From: Methylophilus sp. QUAN | GTDB lineage: Bacteria > Pseudomonadota > Gammaproteobacteria > Burkholderiales > Methylophilaceae | DNA: 64,000 nucleotides | Direction of reading: 5' to 3' | Assembly: GCF_015354445.1 (NCBI RefSeq) | Contig: NZ_JADKYT010000002.1 | Coordinates: 186,001-250,000 of the forward strand | Shown: positions 40,190 to 50,566 of the stretch, piece after piece | Position numbering within the stretch: position 1 is the stretch's first letter | How the letters are laid out: each line of letters begins with the position of its first letter | Program-made: the position numbers and the translations under genes | Notes under the pieces: generated by a model | Seen by the model: the letters and a program-made list of their open reading frames with translations, nothing else | What the model was told of the DNA's origin: nothing | Databases searched by the model: none

Positions 40190-42415
40190 ATGAAGAAAAA
40201 GAGTTTGTTGATGGCCACGGTGCTGGCGTTTAACCCGGCCATGGAGGTGTTGGCAGAGGAAAAAGAACGCCAGGATGAGACGCTGAATATTTCACCGGTG
40301 GTAGTGAAAGGGATTTTGCCAGACCGCCTGGAATCAGTACCGGGTTCTTATTTCCTGGTCGATGAAAAGGCCTTGCAAGAGCGGCAACCATTCTCGGTGC
40401 AAGAAGCTTTGAATAACGTTCCCGGAATCAATGTGGTGGGTGAAAATGCTTTTGGTTTGGGCGTTAATATCGGGGTGCGAGGTCTGGATCCGCGCCGAAC
40501 CTCCCGTACCTTGCTGATGGAAGATGGGATGCCTTTGTTTTTGGCACCCTATGCAGACCCTGCGGCACATTACACCACACCATTAGAGCGCGTGCAGCGC
40601 ATTGAGGTAGTCAAAGGCTCTGGACAGATTCTATATGGTCCACAAACTGTGGGTGGCATGATTAACTTTGTGACACGCCCGGTACCTAGTGATGGACAAG
40701 TGCATGGCACAGCATCCGCAATGATGGGTAACAATGACTTCACAAGTTTGTACGGCAGTATAGGTGCCGGTGATGAACGCGGTGGCTTAATGATTGATGC
40801 CTTGCATAAAAAAGGGGATGGCATTCGTGATCATCACGACTTCGAGATTCAGGAATATACTGCCAAAGGCCAGTTGAACCTGTCTGACAGGCATACCTTA
40901 ATTGCCAAGGCGGGTTATTTCCGAGAGGACTCACATGTGACGGAAACTGGCTTAAGTGCTGCAGAGTATGCGCAAAATAAATATCAGGCACCCACTGGCC
41001 ATAACGATAAGTTTGAGCAGGAAAGAAAGACATTACAACTGCAACATGTTTTCAGTATCAATGATGCGGTGAAACTCACAACGCAAGCCTATTATGTGGA
41101 TACGAATAGAGCCTCCTTCAGGCAAATTAACAACCCGGGTGAAAACAACGGATTTTCACGGTTAAGTAATTGCCCCAATAATGGCTTGCGCAATAATCTG
41201 GGCAACGCAGACCAGTGTGGTGGTCGATGGCGGCCCAGGGATTTTCAATATTGGGGGATTGAGCCGCGCTTGGATGTCAAACATAGTCTTTTTGGTATGG
41301 ATAGTAACGCTGTGATTGGCTTCAGGTATCACGAAGAAGATTCTGACCGGAAACAATACCGGGTTAATGATCCCGCAGGGCAAAGTCTAAGCTTTGCCAA
41401 ATCAGCTGTGTTGCCACATGAGGATATTCGCATTAATGTGGAGGCAAGGTCCTATTATGCCCAGAACACCTTTTTTGTCGGGGACTGGACATTTACCCCA
41501 GGTGTGCGAGTGGAGGATATCCGGGTAAAAACAGATGTGCTGAGGGCTGATGGCGCGGTGCAGAATAACCCACAGGCAACGCTGAACAATCATCAAACAA
41601 AAGTGTTACCTGGTTTTGGTGTCACTTGGGGCGGCATAGATAATACCTCAGTGTTTGCCGGCGTGCATAAAGGCTTTGCGCCGCCGCGACCAGACCGGGA
41701 TTTAGACGCAGATGGGCCGAATTCCGCCGTCATCAGTAAAACCAAACCAGAAGAAAGCACCAATTGGGAATTGGGCGTGAGGTCTACTTACTTCAAAGGC
41801 GTGCGTTTTGAGGCGACGCTGTTCCACACGGTATTTGATGAGATTGTGGTTGCCGGGCCGACGTCAGGTTCTTTTGTGAATGGTGGTGAGTCTCAGCAAA
41901 CAGGTTTGGAGTTAGCTGGCCGTATTGATTTTGGAACCCTGTTTGCGACTAGCCATAATATCTATATTGCTGGTTCTTATACCAATCTTTTTACTGCCAA
42001 GTTTAAGAAAACCAATGCCAGTGCGGATATTTTCAAGGGTGACCGTTTGCCATATGCGCCCAAGCATCTGGCATCTCTCAACTTGGGTTATCAACATCCT
42101 GTGGGCTTTGATGCACGTATTGGGGTTGATTATGTGAGTGAGCAGCAAGAGGATGTGTCTTACCGTGAGGGGCGGCCTGAGGCCTTAGATTATGACGGTA
42201 CTGGATTATCTGGCCGCGTGATTGGCGTGACAGGCAAGATTCCATCTTATGCCTTAATTAACGCCACTGTGAATTACCGGCCCGTTGGTAGCCACATCAC
42301 TTATTTTGCCAGCGCTTACAATTTAGGTGATCGCGAGTATCTTGCCAGCCGTGTCGATGGCATGGTGGCCGGACGTCAGCGCCAAGTATTTGCTGGCATC
42401 CGTTACGACTTCTAA
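40190..42415 (+). CDS. FecA-like TonB-dependent receptor without STN domain (receptor 4)
   Basis: A 741-residue outer-membrane receptor. A short signal peptide (MKKKSLLMATVLAFNPAMEV) leads directly to a TonB box-like ISPVVVKG and the plug. Plug motifs: QEALNNVPGINVVG, GVNIGVRGLDPRRTSRTLLM, DGMPLFLAPYADP and RIEVVKGSGQILYGPQTVGG. These resemble the FecA/FecA-like subfamily. The barrel ends QRQVFAGIRYDF. There is no STN domain and no neighbouring sigma/FecR pair, so it is not self-signalling. The ligand could be ferric citrate, another metal (nickel, lanthanide) or a cofactor; sequence alone does not decide. Confidence 0.88.
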   Translation: MKKKSLLMATVLAFNPAMEVLAEEKERQDETLNISPVVVKGILPDRLESVPGSYFLVDEKALQERQPFSVQEALNNVPGINVVGENAFGLGVNIGVRGLDPRRTSRTLLMEDGMPLFLAPYADPAAHYTTPLERVQRIEVVKGSGQILYGPQTVGGMINFVTRPVPSDGQVHGTASAMMGNNDFTSLYGSIGAGDERGGLMIDALHKKGDGIRDHHDFEIQEYTAKGQLNLSDRHTLIAKAGYFREDSHVTETGLSAAEYAQNKYQAPTGHNDKFEQERKTLQLQHVFSINDAVKLTTQAYYVDTNRASFRQINNPGENNGFSRLSNCPNNGLRNNLGNADQCGGRWRPRDFQYWGIEPRLDVKHSLFGMDSNAVIGFRYHEEDSDRKQYRVNDPAGQSLSFAKSAVLPHEDIRINVEARSYYAQNTFFVGDWTFTPGVRVEDIRVKTDVLRADGAVQNNPQATLNNHQTKVLPGFGVTWGGIDNTSVFAGVHKGFAPPRPDRDLDADGPNSAVISKTKPEESTNWELGVRSTYFKGVRFEATLFHTVFDEIVVAGPTSGSFVNGGESQQTGLELAGRIDFGTLFATSHNIYIAGSYTNLFTAKFKKTNASADIFKGDRLPYAPKHLASLNLGYQHPVGFDARIGVDYVSEQQEDVSYREGRPEALDYDGTGLSGRVIGVTGKIPSYALINATVNYRPVGSHITYFASAYNLGDREYLASRVDGMVAGRQRQVFAGIRYDF

Positions 42416-42434
42416 TCAGTTACGTAGCACCCAT

Positions 42435-42463
42435 AAAAAAGCCCGCATCATGCGGGCTTTTTT
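42435..42463. terminator. Bidirectional terminator between receptor 4 and adk
   Basis: GCCCGCA (42441-42447) / TGCGGGC (42451-42457) with loop TCA, A-run on the left and TTTTTT on the right; shared by the convergent genes. Confidence 0.92.
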
Positions 42464-42475
42464 GTTTGAGCGCGG

Positions 42476-43153
<678 letters not shown>

Positions 43154-43225
43154 TTAGTGAAAACAGGATTATATCAGGCTAAACTTTAAATCAGGTTAAG
43201 CTAGCGCGGCTTTGCGCAAGTTGGC

Positions 43226-43999
43226 TCAGCTATTAGCCGCCAAGTAATTGCTGATGGCGACAAATTCGGCCACGCTCAGGTTCTCGGCGCGCAGCTGCGA
43301 ATCAATATTCAATGCGCTAAAACCATCATCATCCAGCAGGCCTTTGAGTGTATTGCGCAAGGTTTTGCGGCGTTGACCAAACGCCGCGGTGACTACTTTG
43401 GCAAACAAGCCCTCATCGCTGGCCGGGTAGGGCAAACTCGCATATGGAATACAGCGTACAAAAGCGGATTCGACTTTAGGTGCAGGGTCAAACGCCTCCG
43501 GCGGCACTGTGACCATGTATTCCATCTGCAAGCGGTATTGCAGCATAACGGACAAGCGGCCATATTCCGAGCTGGATGGCTCGGCCACCATGCGCTCGAC
43601 CACTTCTTTTTGCAGCATAAAATGCATGTCTATGATCTGTGCCGTATTTTCCAGCAGCTTGAACAGGATAGGGCTGGAGATGTTATACGGCAGATTGCCA
43701 ACGACGCGGATGCGTTCGCCTATGGTGGCAAAATCAAACTTTAATACATCTGAATTATGGATGGTGATTTTCTTTGGCGGGTAGAAGCCTTGCATCCACT
43801 GGATAATGTCGCGGTCGATTTCAACCACGTGCAAGTGATCCAGGTGCTTGATCAGGGGCTGCGTCATCGCGCCCAGGCCGGGGCCAATTTCCACCATCAG
43901 GTCATCTGCTTGCGGGTGGATGGCGTTAATCAGGCTTTGGATAATGGCCTGGTCAATTAAAAAATTCTGACCAAATTTCTTCTTAGCAATGTGTTTCAT
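43226..43999 (-). CDS. rsmA: 16S rRNA dimethyladenosine transferase RsmA (KsgA)
   Basis: A 257-residue enzyme dimethylating A1518 and A1519 of 16S rRNA. Motifs: KKKFGQNFLID, SAM motif I VEIGPGLGAMTQPL, acidic VVEIDRD, motif IV NLPYNISSPILFKLL, and FGQRRKTLRNTLKG. Last gene of the lptD-surA-pdxA-rsmA operon; 5 bp after pdxA. Confidence 0.97.
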   Translation of the reverse strand: MKHIAKKKFGQNFLIDQAIIQSLINAIHPQADDLMVEIGPGLGAMTQPLIKHLDHLHVVEIDRDIIQWMQGFYPPKKITIHNSDVLKFDFATIGERIRVVGNLPYNISSPILFKLLENTAQIIDMHFMLQKEVVERMVAEPSSSEYGRLSVMLQYRLQMEYMVTVPPEAFDPAPKVESAFVRCIPYASLPYPASDEGLFAKVVTAAFGQRRKTLRNTLKGLLDDDGFSALNIDSQLRAENLSVAEFVAISNYLAANS

Positions 44000-44004
44000 G
44001 TATG

Positions 44005-44994
44005 TTAGGTGTGACGTGTTTGTGACAGTGCGATCGCCAGCTCTATGGCGCTCAGCATGCTGCCGAGATCGGCTTTACCGCTGCCTGCAATATCCAGCGC
44101 AGTACCGTGATCAACGGAAGTGCGGATAATGGGCAAGCCCAGGGTGACATTCACGCCTTCGCCAAAGCTGGCGTGTTTGAGCACAGCCAAGCCCTGGTCA
44201 TGATACATGGCCAGGAAAGCATCTGCCTTTGACAGGTTTTTCTGCGAGAACATGGTGTCAGCGGGCAGGGCGCCTATGAGTTGCATGCCTTCGGCGCGTA
44301 AATTTTCCAGCACCGGGTTGATGGTGTTGATTTCTTCCATACCCAGATAGCCATTTTCACCGGCATGTGGGTTGAGCCCGGCTACATAAATGCGTGGCTG
44401 TTTAATACCGAATTTATGTACCAGGTCATGGTGCAGAATACGGATGGTCGTGGTGAGTGCATTAGCCGTAATTGCTGCACTCACCTGTGTTAGGGGTAAA
44501 TGCGTGGTGGCCAGCGCAACGCGCATGCCGCCACCGACCAGCATCATGACAACCTGTTCAGTATGGGTTTTTTCTGCCAGGTATTCGGTATGACCAGTAA
44601 ATGCAATGCCCGCATCATTAATCACCCCTTTGTGTACGGGGGCAGTGACCATGGCATCAAATTCGCCGGATTGGCAACCAGCCAACGCACGGTCCAGCAT
44701 AGTTAATACGGCGGCGCTGTTGGCTGCGTTGAGAGTACCAGCGATAACGGGAGCAGCGGTTGGCACGGGCAGCACATACAGACTGCCGTCACCTGCATGC
44801 GGTGCCAGTCTGTCTGTATAGCTGTTCAGTGCTAATGGCGTGCCTAACTTAGCGGCTCGAGCTTGTAACGCTGTTGGGTCTGCCAATACCACCAGCGCTG
44901 CAGGCATGGCGGTGTGGGCAAGTTTGACGCAGATGTCCAGCCCGATTCCGGCGGGTTCGCCAGCGGTAATGGCAATGCGTGGCAAGTGGCTCAT
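44005..44994 (-). CDS. pdxA: 4-hydroxythreonine-4-phosphate dehydrogenase PdxA
   Basis: A 329-residue NAD-dependent enzyme of the pyridoxal phosphate pathway. N-terminal IAITAGEPAGIGLDIC; metal-binding His residues in FTGHTEYLAEKT, GLNPHAGENG and MYHDQGLAVLKH; C-terminal GLPIIRTSVDHGTALDIAGS. Four bp after surA, typical order surA-pdxA-rsmA. Confidence 0.97.
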   Translation of the reverse strand: MSHLPRIAITAGEPAGIGLDICVKLAHTAMPAALVVLADPTALQARAAKLGTPLALNSYTDRLAPHAGDGSLYVLPVPTAAPVIAGTLNAANSAAVLTMLDRALAGCQSGEFDAMVTAPVHKGVINDAGIAFTGHTEYLAEKTHTEQVVMMLVGGGMRVALATTHLPLTQVSAAITANALTTTIRILHHDLVHKFGIKQPRIYVAGLNPHAGENGYLGMEEINTINPVLENLRAEGMQLIGALPADTMFSQKNLSKADAFLAMYHDQGLAVLKHASFGEGVNVTLGLPIIRTSVDHGTALDIAGSGKADLGSMLSAIELAIALSQTRHT

Positions 44995-44998
44995 GCGT

Positions 44999-46318
44999 TT
45001 AGAATTTGTCTTCTAAGCGCATTTCAACAAAGGCTTTGTCACGCAGCTCGTGGATCCAGTCGTTATAAGACTCTTCCGCTTTGCGCGCACGGATTTCCTG
45101 GCGTGCTTTTAAACGTTTGGATTCTTTTGACATATCCTGTTTGCGTCGCTCAAGGACCTGGATAATATGCCAGCCAAACTGGCTGCGGATAGGTGCGCTG
45201 ACTTCGTTGACAGCCAGTTCGGCCATGGTTTTTTCAAATACCGGTACGGTGTCGCCCGGGCTGATCCAGCCCAAATCACCGCCACTGGAAGCGCTGCCAT
45301 CGTCAGAATACTGGCGTGCCATGTCCTGGAATGGAGTGCCGTGGTCTATACGTTCCTTGATGCCATCAATTTTTTGCTTGGCTTCTTTGTCAGACAGCAC
45401 TTCATTAGGCTTTAACAGGATATGGCGCACATGCGTTTGTTCCACAATCAGCGTGCTGGCGCCTGCGCGTCTGTCATTCAATTTGAGAATATGCACCCCG
45501 GTACCACTGCGGATAGGACGTGACACTCCGCCTGCCTGTAGGGGTTTAACCAGTTCCAGAAACTGTGCTGGCATTTGCTGGCCACTGCGCCAGCCCAAGC
45601 CGCCACCGTCCAGCGCATTCGGCGCGTCAGAAAAGTTGGCAGAGGCTTTTTCGAAGCTCATGCCTTCAGCCAGCGCTTTGGTCACTTGTTCAGTACGGGC
45701 TCTGGCCTTTTGAATATCTTCGGGTGAGCTGTCTTCAGGCAAGCGAATCAGAATTTGCGAGATATTGAACTCATCCAGATCGCCTTCTTTTTCCTGTGTG
45801 CTCAGATAGTTATCAATTTCTGCTTCGGAAATATTCACCTTGTTGTCGACATCGCGTTCGCGCAAGCGGGCAATAATAATGTCATTGCGGATATCTTCAC
45901 GAAATTTGTAGAAGTTGGTGCCATCTTCTTCTAGTGCTTTTTTAAAGGCAGGCAAGGTCAGGCTGTTTTGTTCGGCAATCCGTTCTATGGTTTTATCCAG
46001 TTGTGCATCTTCGACTTTAATGCCGGTTTGAGCAGCCAGTTGCAGTTGCAGGCTATCGACGATCAGGCGTTCCAGAATCTGCTTTTGCAGTACCTCATCA
46101 GGCGGCACTTCAACGCCTTTTTTAATCATTTGTGCCTTGACGGCTTCCATGCGGTTCAGCATTTCCCGTTCCGTAATCACCGACTGGTCGACCACGGCGA
46201 TAATGCGGTCCATTTTTTCAATCGGACGTTTTTCTGCGGCAAATAGTGTTGTTGATTGCGATGCATACAGCGCAAACACCATCGTGGAGATAAGGAAATT
46301 AGATAAACGTTTCATCAT
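44999..46318 (-). CDS. surA: Periplasmic peptidyl-prolyl isomerase/chaperone SurA
   Basis: A 439-residue periplasmic chaperone for outer-membrane proteins, including LptD. Signal peptide (about 1-27), SurA N-terminal helical domain (MDRIIAVVDQSVITEREMLNR), two parvulin domains (INISQILIRLPE-like ~175-270 and THVRHILLKP ~290-390, with GGDLGWISPGDTVPVFE), and a C-terminal helix. It overlaps the lptD stop by four bases. Confidence 0.96.
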   Translation of the reverse strand: MMKRLSNFLISTMVFALYASQSTTLFAAEKRPIEKMDRIIAVVDQSVITEREMLNRMEAVKAQMIKKGVEVPPDEVLQKQILERLIVDSLQLQLAAQTGIKVEDAQLDKTIERIAEQNSLTLPAFKKALEEDGTNFYKFREDIRNDIIIARLRERDVDNKVNISEAEIDNYLSTQEKEGDLDEFNISQILIRLPEDSSPEDIQKARARTEQVTKALAEGMSFEKASANFSDAPNALDGGGLGWRSGQQMPAQFLELVKPLQAGGVSRPIRSGTGVHILKLNDRRAGASTLIVEQTHVRHILLKPNEVLSDKEAKQKIDGIKERIDHGTPFQDMARQYSDDGSASSGGDLGWISPGDTVPVFEKTMAELAVNEVSAPIRSQFGWHIIQVLERRKQDMSKESKRLKARQEIRARKAEESYNDWIHELRDKAFVEMRLEDKF

Positions 46319-48696
46319 TGCGAGTTCTGGTCTCTGTAAATTGCCGGGATGTCATAGGTGCGCATATAAGTTGGAATATTGCGCTTAATCACATTTAACG
46401 GGTTGGCGCCAATAGACGTCAGCCCACCGAGTTCGAGTTGGAAAAACATGGCATAGTTCGCATTAGCTGTCGCGGTTTGTACACGCTGCATAACCGCGCG
46501 TGCCTGCCAGCAACCGGCATCATATTCCAGTCCGCCCAAAAATTGCACGGCATTACCATCGCGGATGGAGTAGTTGAGGCGGCTGATACCATACCAGCCT
46601 GCGCCTAATGGCCATTGGGCTGCGGTGTCGATTTGCTCAAGGGTATTGGCAGTGTATCGATAGCCAAAGCTGAAAGACTTGCCTGGTTCCGGGTTGTAAC
46701 GCAGCAGAAAGTTGTTGCGTTCCATATTGCCACGGTCCGGATCATACTGCCAGAACGTGTCCAGGTTGAGACGGCTGGATAGGCGTGCAGTGAATCCAGC
46801 TAGGATATCAGAAGATTTCCGTGTGCTGTTTGTAGTGTAAGGTAGCGTTACCTTCTGATCTTCAAAATAAAAACGTTGGCCAAGTGTGCCGCTTAGACGT
46901 TCAATGCCTGTTTCGCTGTCAATCAAGCGACTGGTCAGTGCCAAGGTCATCTGGTTTGCATTGTTGAGCCTGTCATCTCCACTGAACTGATTTTCGTAAA
47001 AAATTGAGTTCTGGTTGAGCGTGTTGAGTGAGGTGTCAAAAATCGGAATCTTGCTCTGATCTTTATACGGGATATATACATAGTAGGCCCGTGGTTCGAG
47101 CGTGTGTGTGTATGTATTATCAAACAGGCTGGTTTCGCGATCGAAATACATGCCGGAGTCCAAGCTGACGATGGGCAAGGTTCGATTCAACTGGTTATAC
47201 TCCTGAGAGTAACCAAATGGCGTGTTGTTGCTGAGGCTATATTGTATGGTTTGCACACCAACCTTGGGAGTGACATAGCCATAGGCATTTTTCATCGGGT
47301 AGGATACCGATGGGTAAAAACTCAAGCGGCTACCAGAAGGTGCGTTAATCATGCCATCCATAGCCTGAAAATTAACGTATTGTGCCCCAGTTTGCGTTTT
47401 AAACCCTTTCCACTCGTCATTGTAGGTCAAGGTCAATTGTGGCAGTCGTTGATATGCGTAAGAGACGTTATCAAGGTTTTGGTAGCGCTGTACCGTACCA
47501 TTGAAAGTGACTTTCTCTCCGCCGTAATTGACATAAGCCATTTGTTGCAAGTTGACGCGAGAGGTCACTTGAATCCGAGTGGCCATTTCTGAAAAGTAAG
47601 TGTCATCTGACACTTTTTCCAGATTGTAACCACCTGACCACCGGTTACTAAAACGTTGTAAATGAGATAGCCTGACATAGAAACGGGTTTGATCCGTCAT
47701 GCTGTCTTTATCCAGGTACTCAAGGTTGTTGATGCCTGAGTAGTCTTCATCCAGATAGCGGAATTCGCCTTGTAATTGCGTGCCACGCTTACTGAGAAAA
47801 CGGGTGGCAATCGTGGCATCCATGTCCGGCCGGATATTAATATAGTAGGGAGTGAGCAACTCAAAGCCGCTTCTGGAGGTCGTACCCCACAATGGCGCGA
47901 GCAGGCCACTTTTACGCTGATTATTATAGGAAAAGCTCATCCATGGCGTGTAAAGGATAGGCACACCTTTAAATTCAACATAAGCATTGGTAGCGGCAGC
48001 TGTGTGTGTGTAGTCATTGAGCTCCATGCTGCTGGTCTTGATAAACCAGTCATCGACATCTGCTGCACACGAAGTGTAGCTGGCGTTCTTTAAGCGCTTG
48101 ATGTTTTGACCTTCGAACAGCACCTGCTTGGCAGTCGCGCGTATATTGTCAAATGAGCTTCGGTTTTCCTGCGTGCTATAAGATTGATTATCTTCCAGAT
48201 AGCGTTTGGGGTCGCTGAGCAAAATGGCCTGGTCACTTAATAGCGGACTGCTGTCCTGGTTGCTGGGCGGCGGTGGGCTGCTTTTAAACTCAATGGTGAC
48301 ATCACGCATTTCACCAATATTTTCACTCATGCGCATACGCAGCATCGGGCCAGTAATTTTGGTTTGGCCCGCTGTAATGACCGCATTACCGTCTACTTGC
48401 AATTCGTCATTCTGGATGTCATAGCGGATATCATCCCCGGTGACTTGCTGGCCTTCTTTGCGGATGACTGCGTTGCCTATCGCGCGCATTTGTCTATCCA
48501 TGCGCAGCTGCAAGGTGTCACCCTCGATTTCAATGGCACCTGGCAAGGCGGCGTTTTCTGCCACGATCACCGCGGCCTCAGCTTGATCATCCGCGCGCGC
48601 ATGCCCAGGCGTTAGCGTGCTGATGGCGATGATTGCCAGAATCAGACGGATGCCGCGGTCCTGAAAGGTGGATGAGTGAGCTTGCAAGTTATTCAA
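46315..48696 (-). CDS. lptD: LPS-assembly outer-membrane protein LptD
   Basis: A 793-residue LptD. Signal peptide, periplasmic OstA/beta-jellyroll domain (IEIEGDTLQLRMDRQMRAIG ... VTGDDIRYDIQNDELQVDGNA), then the large barrel with NNLEYLDKDS, LEPRAYYVYIPY and the C-terminal FQLELGGLTSIG. Only two cysteines are obvious in the mature protein (SCAADVDDW and YDAGCWQA), against four in E. coli, so a single inter-domain disulfide is expected. It works with LptE (36739-37245). It is the first gene of the surA-pdxA-rsmA operon and divergent from amgK. Confidence 0.96.
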   Translation of the reverse strand: MNNLQAHSSTFQDRGIRLILAIIAISTLTPGHARADDQAEAAVIVAENAALPGAIEIEGDTLQLRMDRQMRAIGNAVIRKEGQQVTGDDIRYDIQNDELQVDGNAVITAGQTKITGPMLRMRMSENIGEMRDVTIEFKSSPPPPSNQDSSPLLSDQAILLSDPKRYLEDNQSYSTQENRSSFDNIRATAKQVLFEGQNIKRLKNASYTSCAADVDDWFIKTSSMELNDYTHTAAATNAYVEFKGVPILYTPWMSFSYNNQRKSGLLAPLWGTTSRSGFELLTPYYINIRPDMDATIATRFLSKRGTQLQGEFRYLDEDYSGINNLEYLDKDSMTDQTRFYVRLSHLQRFSNRWSGGYNLEKVSDDTYFSEMATRIQVTSRVNLQQMAYVNYGGEKVTFNGTVQRYQNLDNVSYAYQRLPQLTLTYNDEWKGFKTQTGAQYVNFQAMDGMINAPSGSRLSFYPSVSYPMKNAYGYVTPKVGVQTIQYSLSNNTPFGYSQEYNQLNRTLPIVSLDSGMYFDRETSLFDNTYTHTLEPRAYYVYIPYKDQSKIPIFDTSLNTLNQNSIFYENQFSGDDRLNNANQMTLALTSRLIDSETGIERLSGTLGQRFYFEDQKVTLPYTTNSTRKSSDILAGFTARLSSRLNLDTFWQYDPDRGNMERNNFLLRYNPEPGKSFSFGYRYTANTLEQIDTAAQWPLGAGWYGISRLNYSIRDGNAVQFLGGLEYDAGCWQARAVMQRVQTATANANYAMFFQLELGGLTSIGANPLNVIKRNIPTYMRTYDIPAIYRDQNSQ

Positions 48697-48814
48697 AGAG
48701 TGATCGTTTCGGTAAGGCCTGCTAATGGCCGGCAGTTATATGCACGCATCCCGGACCCTGCGGCCAGATGTCCCATTTCAATTGGGCTATATTATTCATG
48801 AAAATGCTTAAAAA

Positions 48815-48836
48815 GTCATTTTTCACTTAAAATGAC
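48815..48836. promoter_or_regulatory. Inverted repeat in the lptD/amgK divergent region
   Basis: Perfect 8-bp inverted repeat GTCATTTT (48815-48822) / AAAATGAC (48829-48836), loop TCACTT. It sits between the divergent lptD and amgK genes and may bind a regulator acting on both. No known motif was recognised. Confidence 0.4.
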
Positions 48837-48895
48837 AGCCGCATTTTAACAGTAATGCCCGTTAGTATGGGCTGATTCATTATTTGGGAACATTT

Positions 48896-49867
48896 GTGGA
48901 TAGAACACAGCAACTACACCTTTGGCTGCAGCAGGTGCTTGATCAGCCTTTCACACTCACTACGGCTTCGGCAGATGCCAGTTTCAGACGTTATTTTCGC
49001 GTGCATTTGCCGACACACACCCTGATTGCCATGGATGCGCCGCCGCCACAGGAAGATTGTCGCCCGTTTGTGCGCGTGGCTGAGCAATTGCTGGCGGCCG
49101 GGCTGAATGTGCCAAAAATTGTGGCGCAGGACGTAGAACAAGGCTTTTTGCTGCTGAGTGACCTGGGCAATGATACCTATTTGTCACAGTTAAATCGCGA
49201 CAATGCCAAAGCGTTGTATGGCGATGCTTGCCAGGCATTGATCAACATGCAACTGGCAACGCAGCCAGAAGCGTTACCACCGTATGATGCAGCTTTGCTG
49301 ATGCGCGAATTGCAATTGTTTCCTGAGTGGTATGTGGGCAAGCATTTGGGCAAAGTATTGTCAGCCGAGCAGCAGGCCGTGGTGGATAAAACTTTCGCCT
49401 TGTTGATCGACAATATTTTGCAGCAGCCGCAAGTCACGGTGCATAGAGACTATCACTCACGCAATTTGATGGTCACGCCTGACAATAATCCCGGGGTGCT
49501 GGATTTTCAGGATGCCGTGATCGGGGCGATTACTTACGACCTGGTGTCCTTATTCAAAGATGCTTATATCCGTTGGGATGAGGAAGATTTAATGGACTGG
49601 GTCGTCCGCTACTGGCAAGCGGCAAAAAAAGCCGGTTTACCCGTCACCGCCGATTTTGGCGAGTTTTATAAAGACTTTGAATGGATGGGCGTACAACGCC
49701 ATATCAAGGTGCTGGGTATTTTTGCCCGTTTGTATCACCGTGATGGCAAGGATGGCTACCTCAAGGATATGCCGTTGGTGATGCAATATTTGCAGGCGGC
49801 GTGTGAACGTTATGTCGAGTTGCGCCCGTTTCTTAAATTACTGTTGACGCTGGAAAAGGCAGACTAA
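48896..49867 (+). CDS. amgK: N-acetylmuramate/N-acetylglucosamine kinase AmgK
   Basis: A 323-residue cytoplasmic sugar kinase of the aminoglycoside-phosphotransferase fold. It phosphorylates the anomeric position of MurNAc in peptidoglycan recycling. ATP-site ASFRRYFRVHLP, catalytic loop VHRDYHSRNLM (about 183-193) and metal motif VLDFQDAVIG. GTG 48896 is preferred (GGGA 7 nt upstream); TTG 48884 is the alternative. Followed at 3 bp by murU, as in Pseudomonas, where the pair bypasses fosfomycin-sensitive UDP-MurNAc synthesis. Confidence 0.92.
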   Translation: MDRTQQLHLWLQQVLDQPFTLTTASADASFRRYFRVHLPTHTLIAMDAPPPQEDCRPFVRVAEQLLAAGLNVPKIVAQDVEQGFLLLSDLGNDTYLSQLNRDNAKALYGDACQALINMQLATQPEALPPYDAALLMRELQLFPEWYVGKHLGKVLSAEQQAVVDKTFALLIDNILQQPQVTVHRDYHSRNLMVTPDNNPGVLDFQDAVIGAITYDLVSLFKDAYIRWDEEDLMDWVVRYWQAAKKAGLPVTADFGEFYKDFEWMGVQRHIKVLGIFARLYHRDGKDGYLKDMPLVMQYLQAACERYVELRPFLKLLLTLEKAD

Positions 49868-49870
49868 GCC

Positions 49871-50539
49871 ATGCGCGCGATGATTCTGGCCGCAGGCCGT
49901 GGTGAGCGCATGCGGCCGCTGACTGACCATACCCCCAAGCCATTATTAATGGTGGGCGGCAAACCGCTGATTGTCTGGCATATCGAGCGCCTGGCAGCCG
50001 CAGGTATCAGGGAGTTAGTCATCAACCATGCGCATCTGGGGCAGCAAATTGAAGATGCCCTGGGTGATGGGCAGCAATGGCAGGTGACGATCCGTTACAG
50101 TGCTGAAGGCACTGCGCTGGAAACGGCGGGCGGTATTGCCTATGCCTTGCCGTTATTGGGGGATGCGCCATTTTTGGTGGTGAATGGTGATGTCTTTACC
50201 GATATTGATTATGCCAGCCTGGCATTGCCAACCGGCAAACTCGCGCACCTGGTCATGGTCGATAATCCACCGCAGCATGCCGCGGGTGACTTTGCCCTGG
50301 AAAATGGGCTGGTGCTTGAGTCTGCTGCGGACCGATTGACGTTTTCGGGCGTGGGTGTCTATCATCCGTCGCTATTCGACAGTGTGCAGCACGGGCAAGC
50401 GGCTAAATTGGCCCCGTTGTTAAAAGCTGCCATGCAGCAGCAACTCGTGACTGGACAACATCACCACGGATTGTGGCATGATATCGGCACGCCAGAACGT
50501 TTAGAACAACTGGATCATTGGCTAAGTAAAAAGAGTTAA
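49871..50539 (+). CDS. murU: N-acetylmuramate-1-phosphate uridylyltransferase MurU
   Basis: A 222-residue nucleotidyltransferase converting MurNAc-1-phosphate and UTP to UDP-MurNAc. N-terminal AMILAAGRGERMRPLTDHTP with KPLL is the sugar-phosphate nucleotidyltransferase signature. FLVVNGDVFTDID carries the metal-binding Asp, and the sequence ends in WHDIGTPERLEQLDHWL. It forms an operon with amgK, defining the MurNAc salvage route. Confidence 0.92.
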   Translation: MRAMILAAGRGERMRPLTDHTPKPLLMVGGKPLIVWHIERLAAAGIRELVINHAHLGQQIEDALGDGQQWQVTIRYSAEGTALETAGGIAYALPLLGDAPFLVVNGDVFTDIDYASLALPTGKLAHLVMVDNPPQHAAGDFALENGLVLESAADRLTFSGVGVYHPSLFDSVQHGQAAKLAPLLKAAMQQQLVTGQHHHGLWHDIGTPERLEQLDHWLSKKS

Positions 50540-50566
50540 AAGCAAAAAAATTAATCAGGGGGAAAC

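Noticed and set aside
45081-45713. 210-codon plus-strand frame
   Set aside because: Antisense to surA parvulin domains, no recognisable motif.
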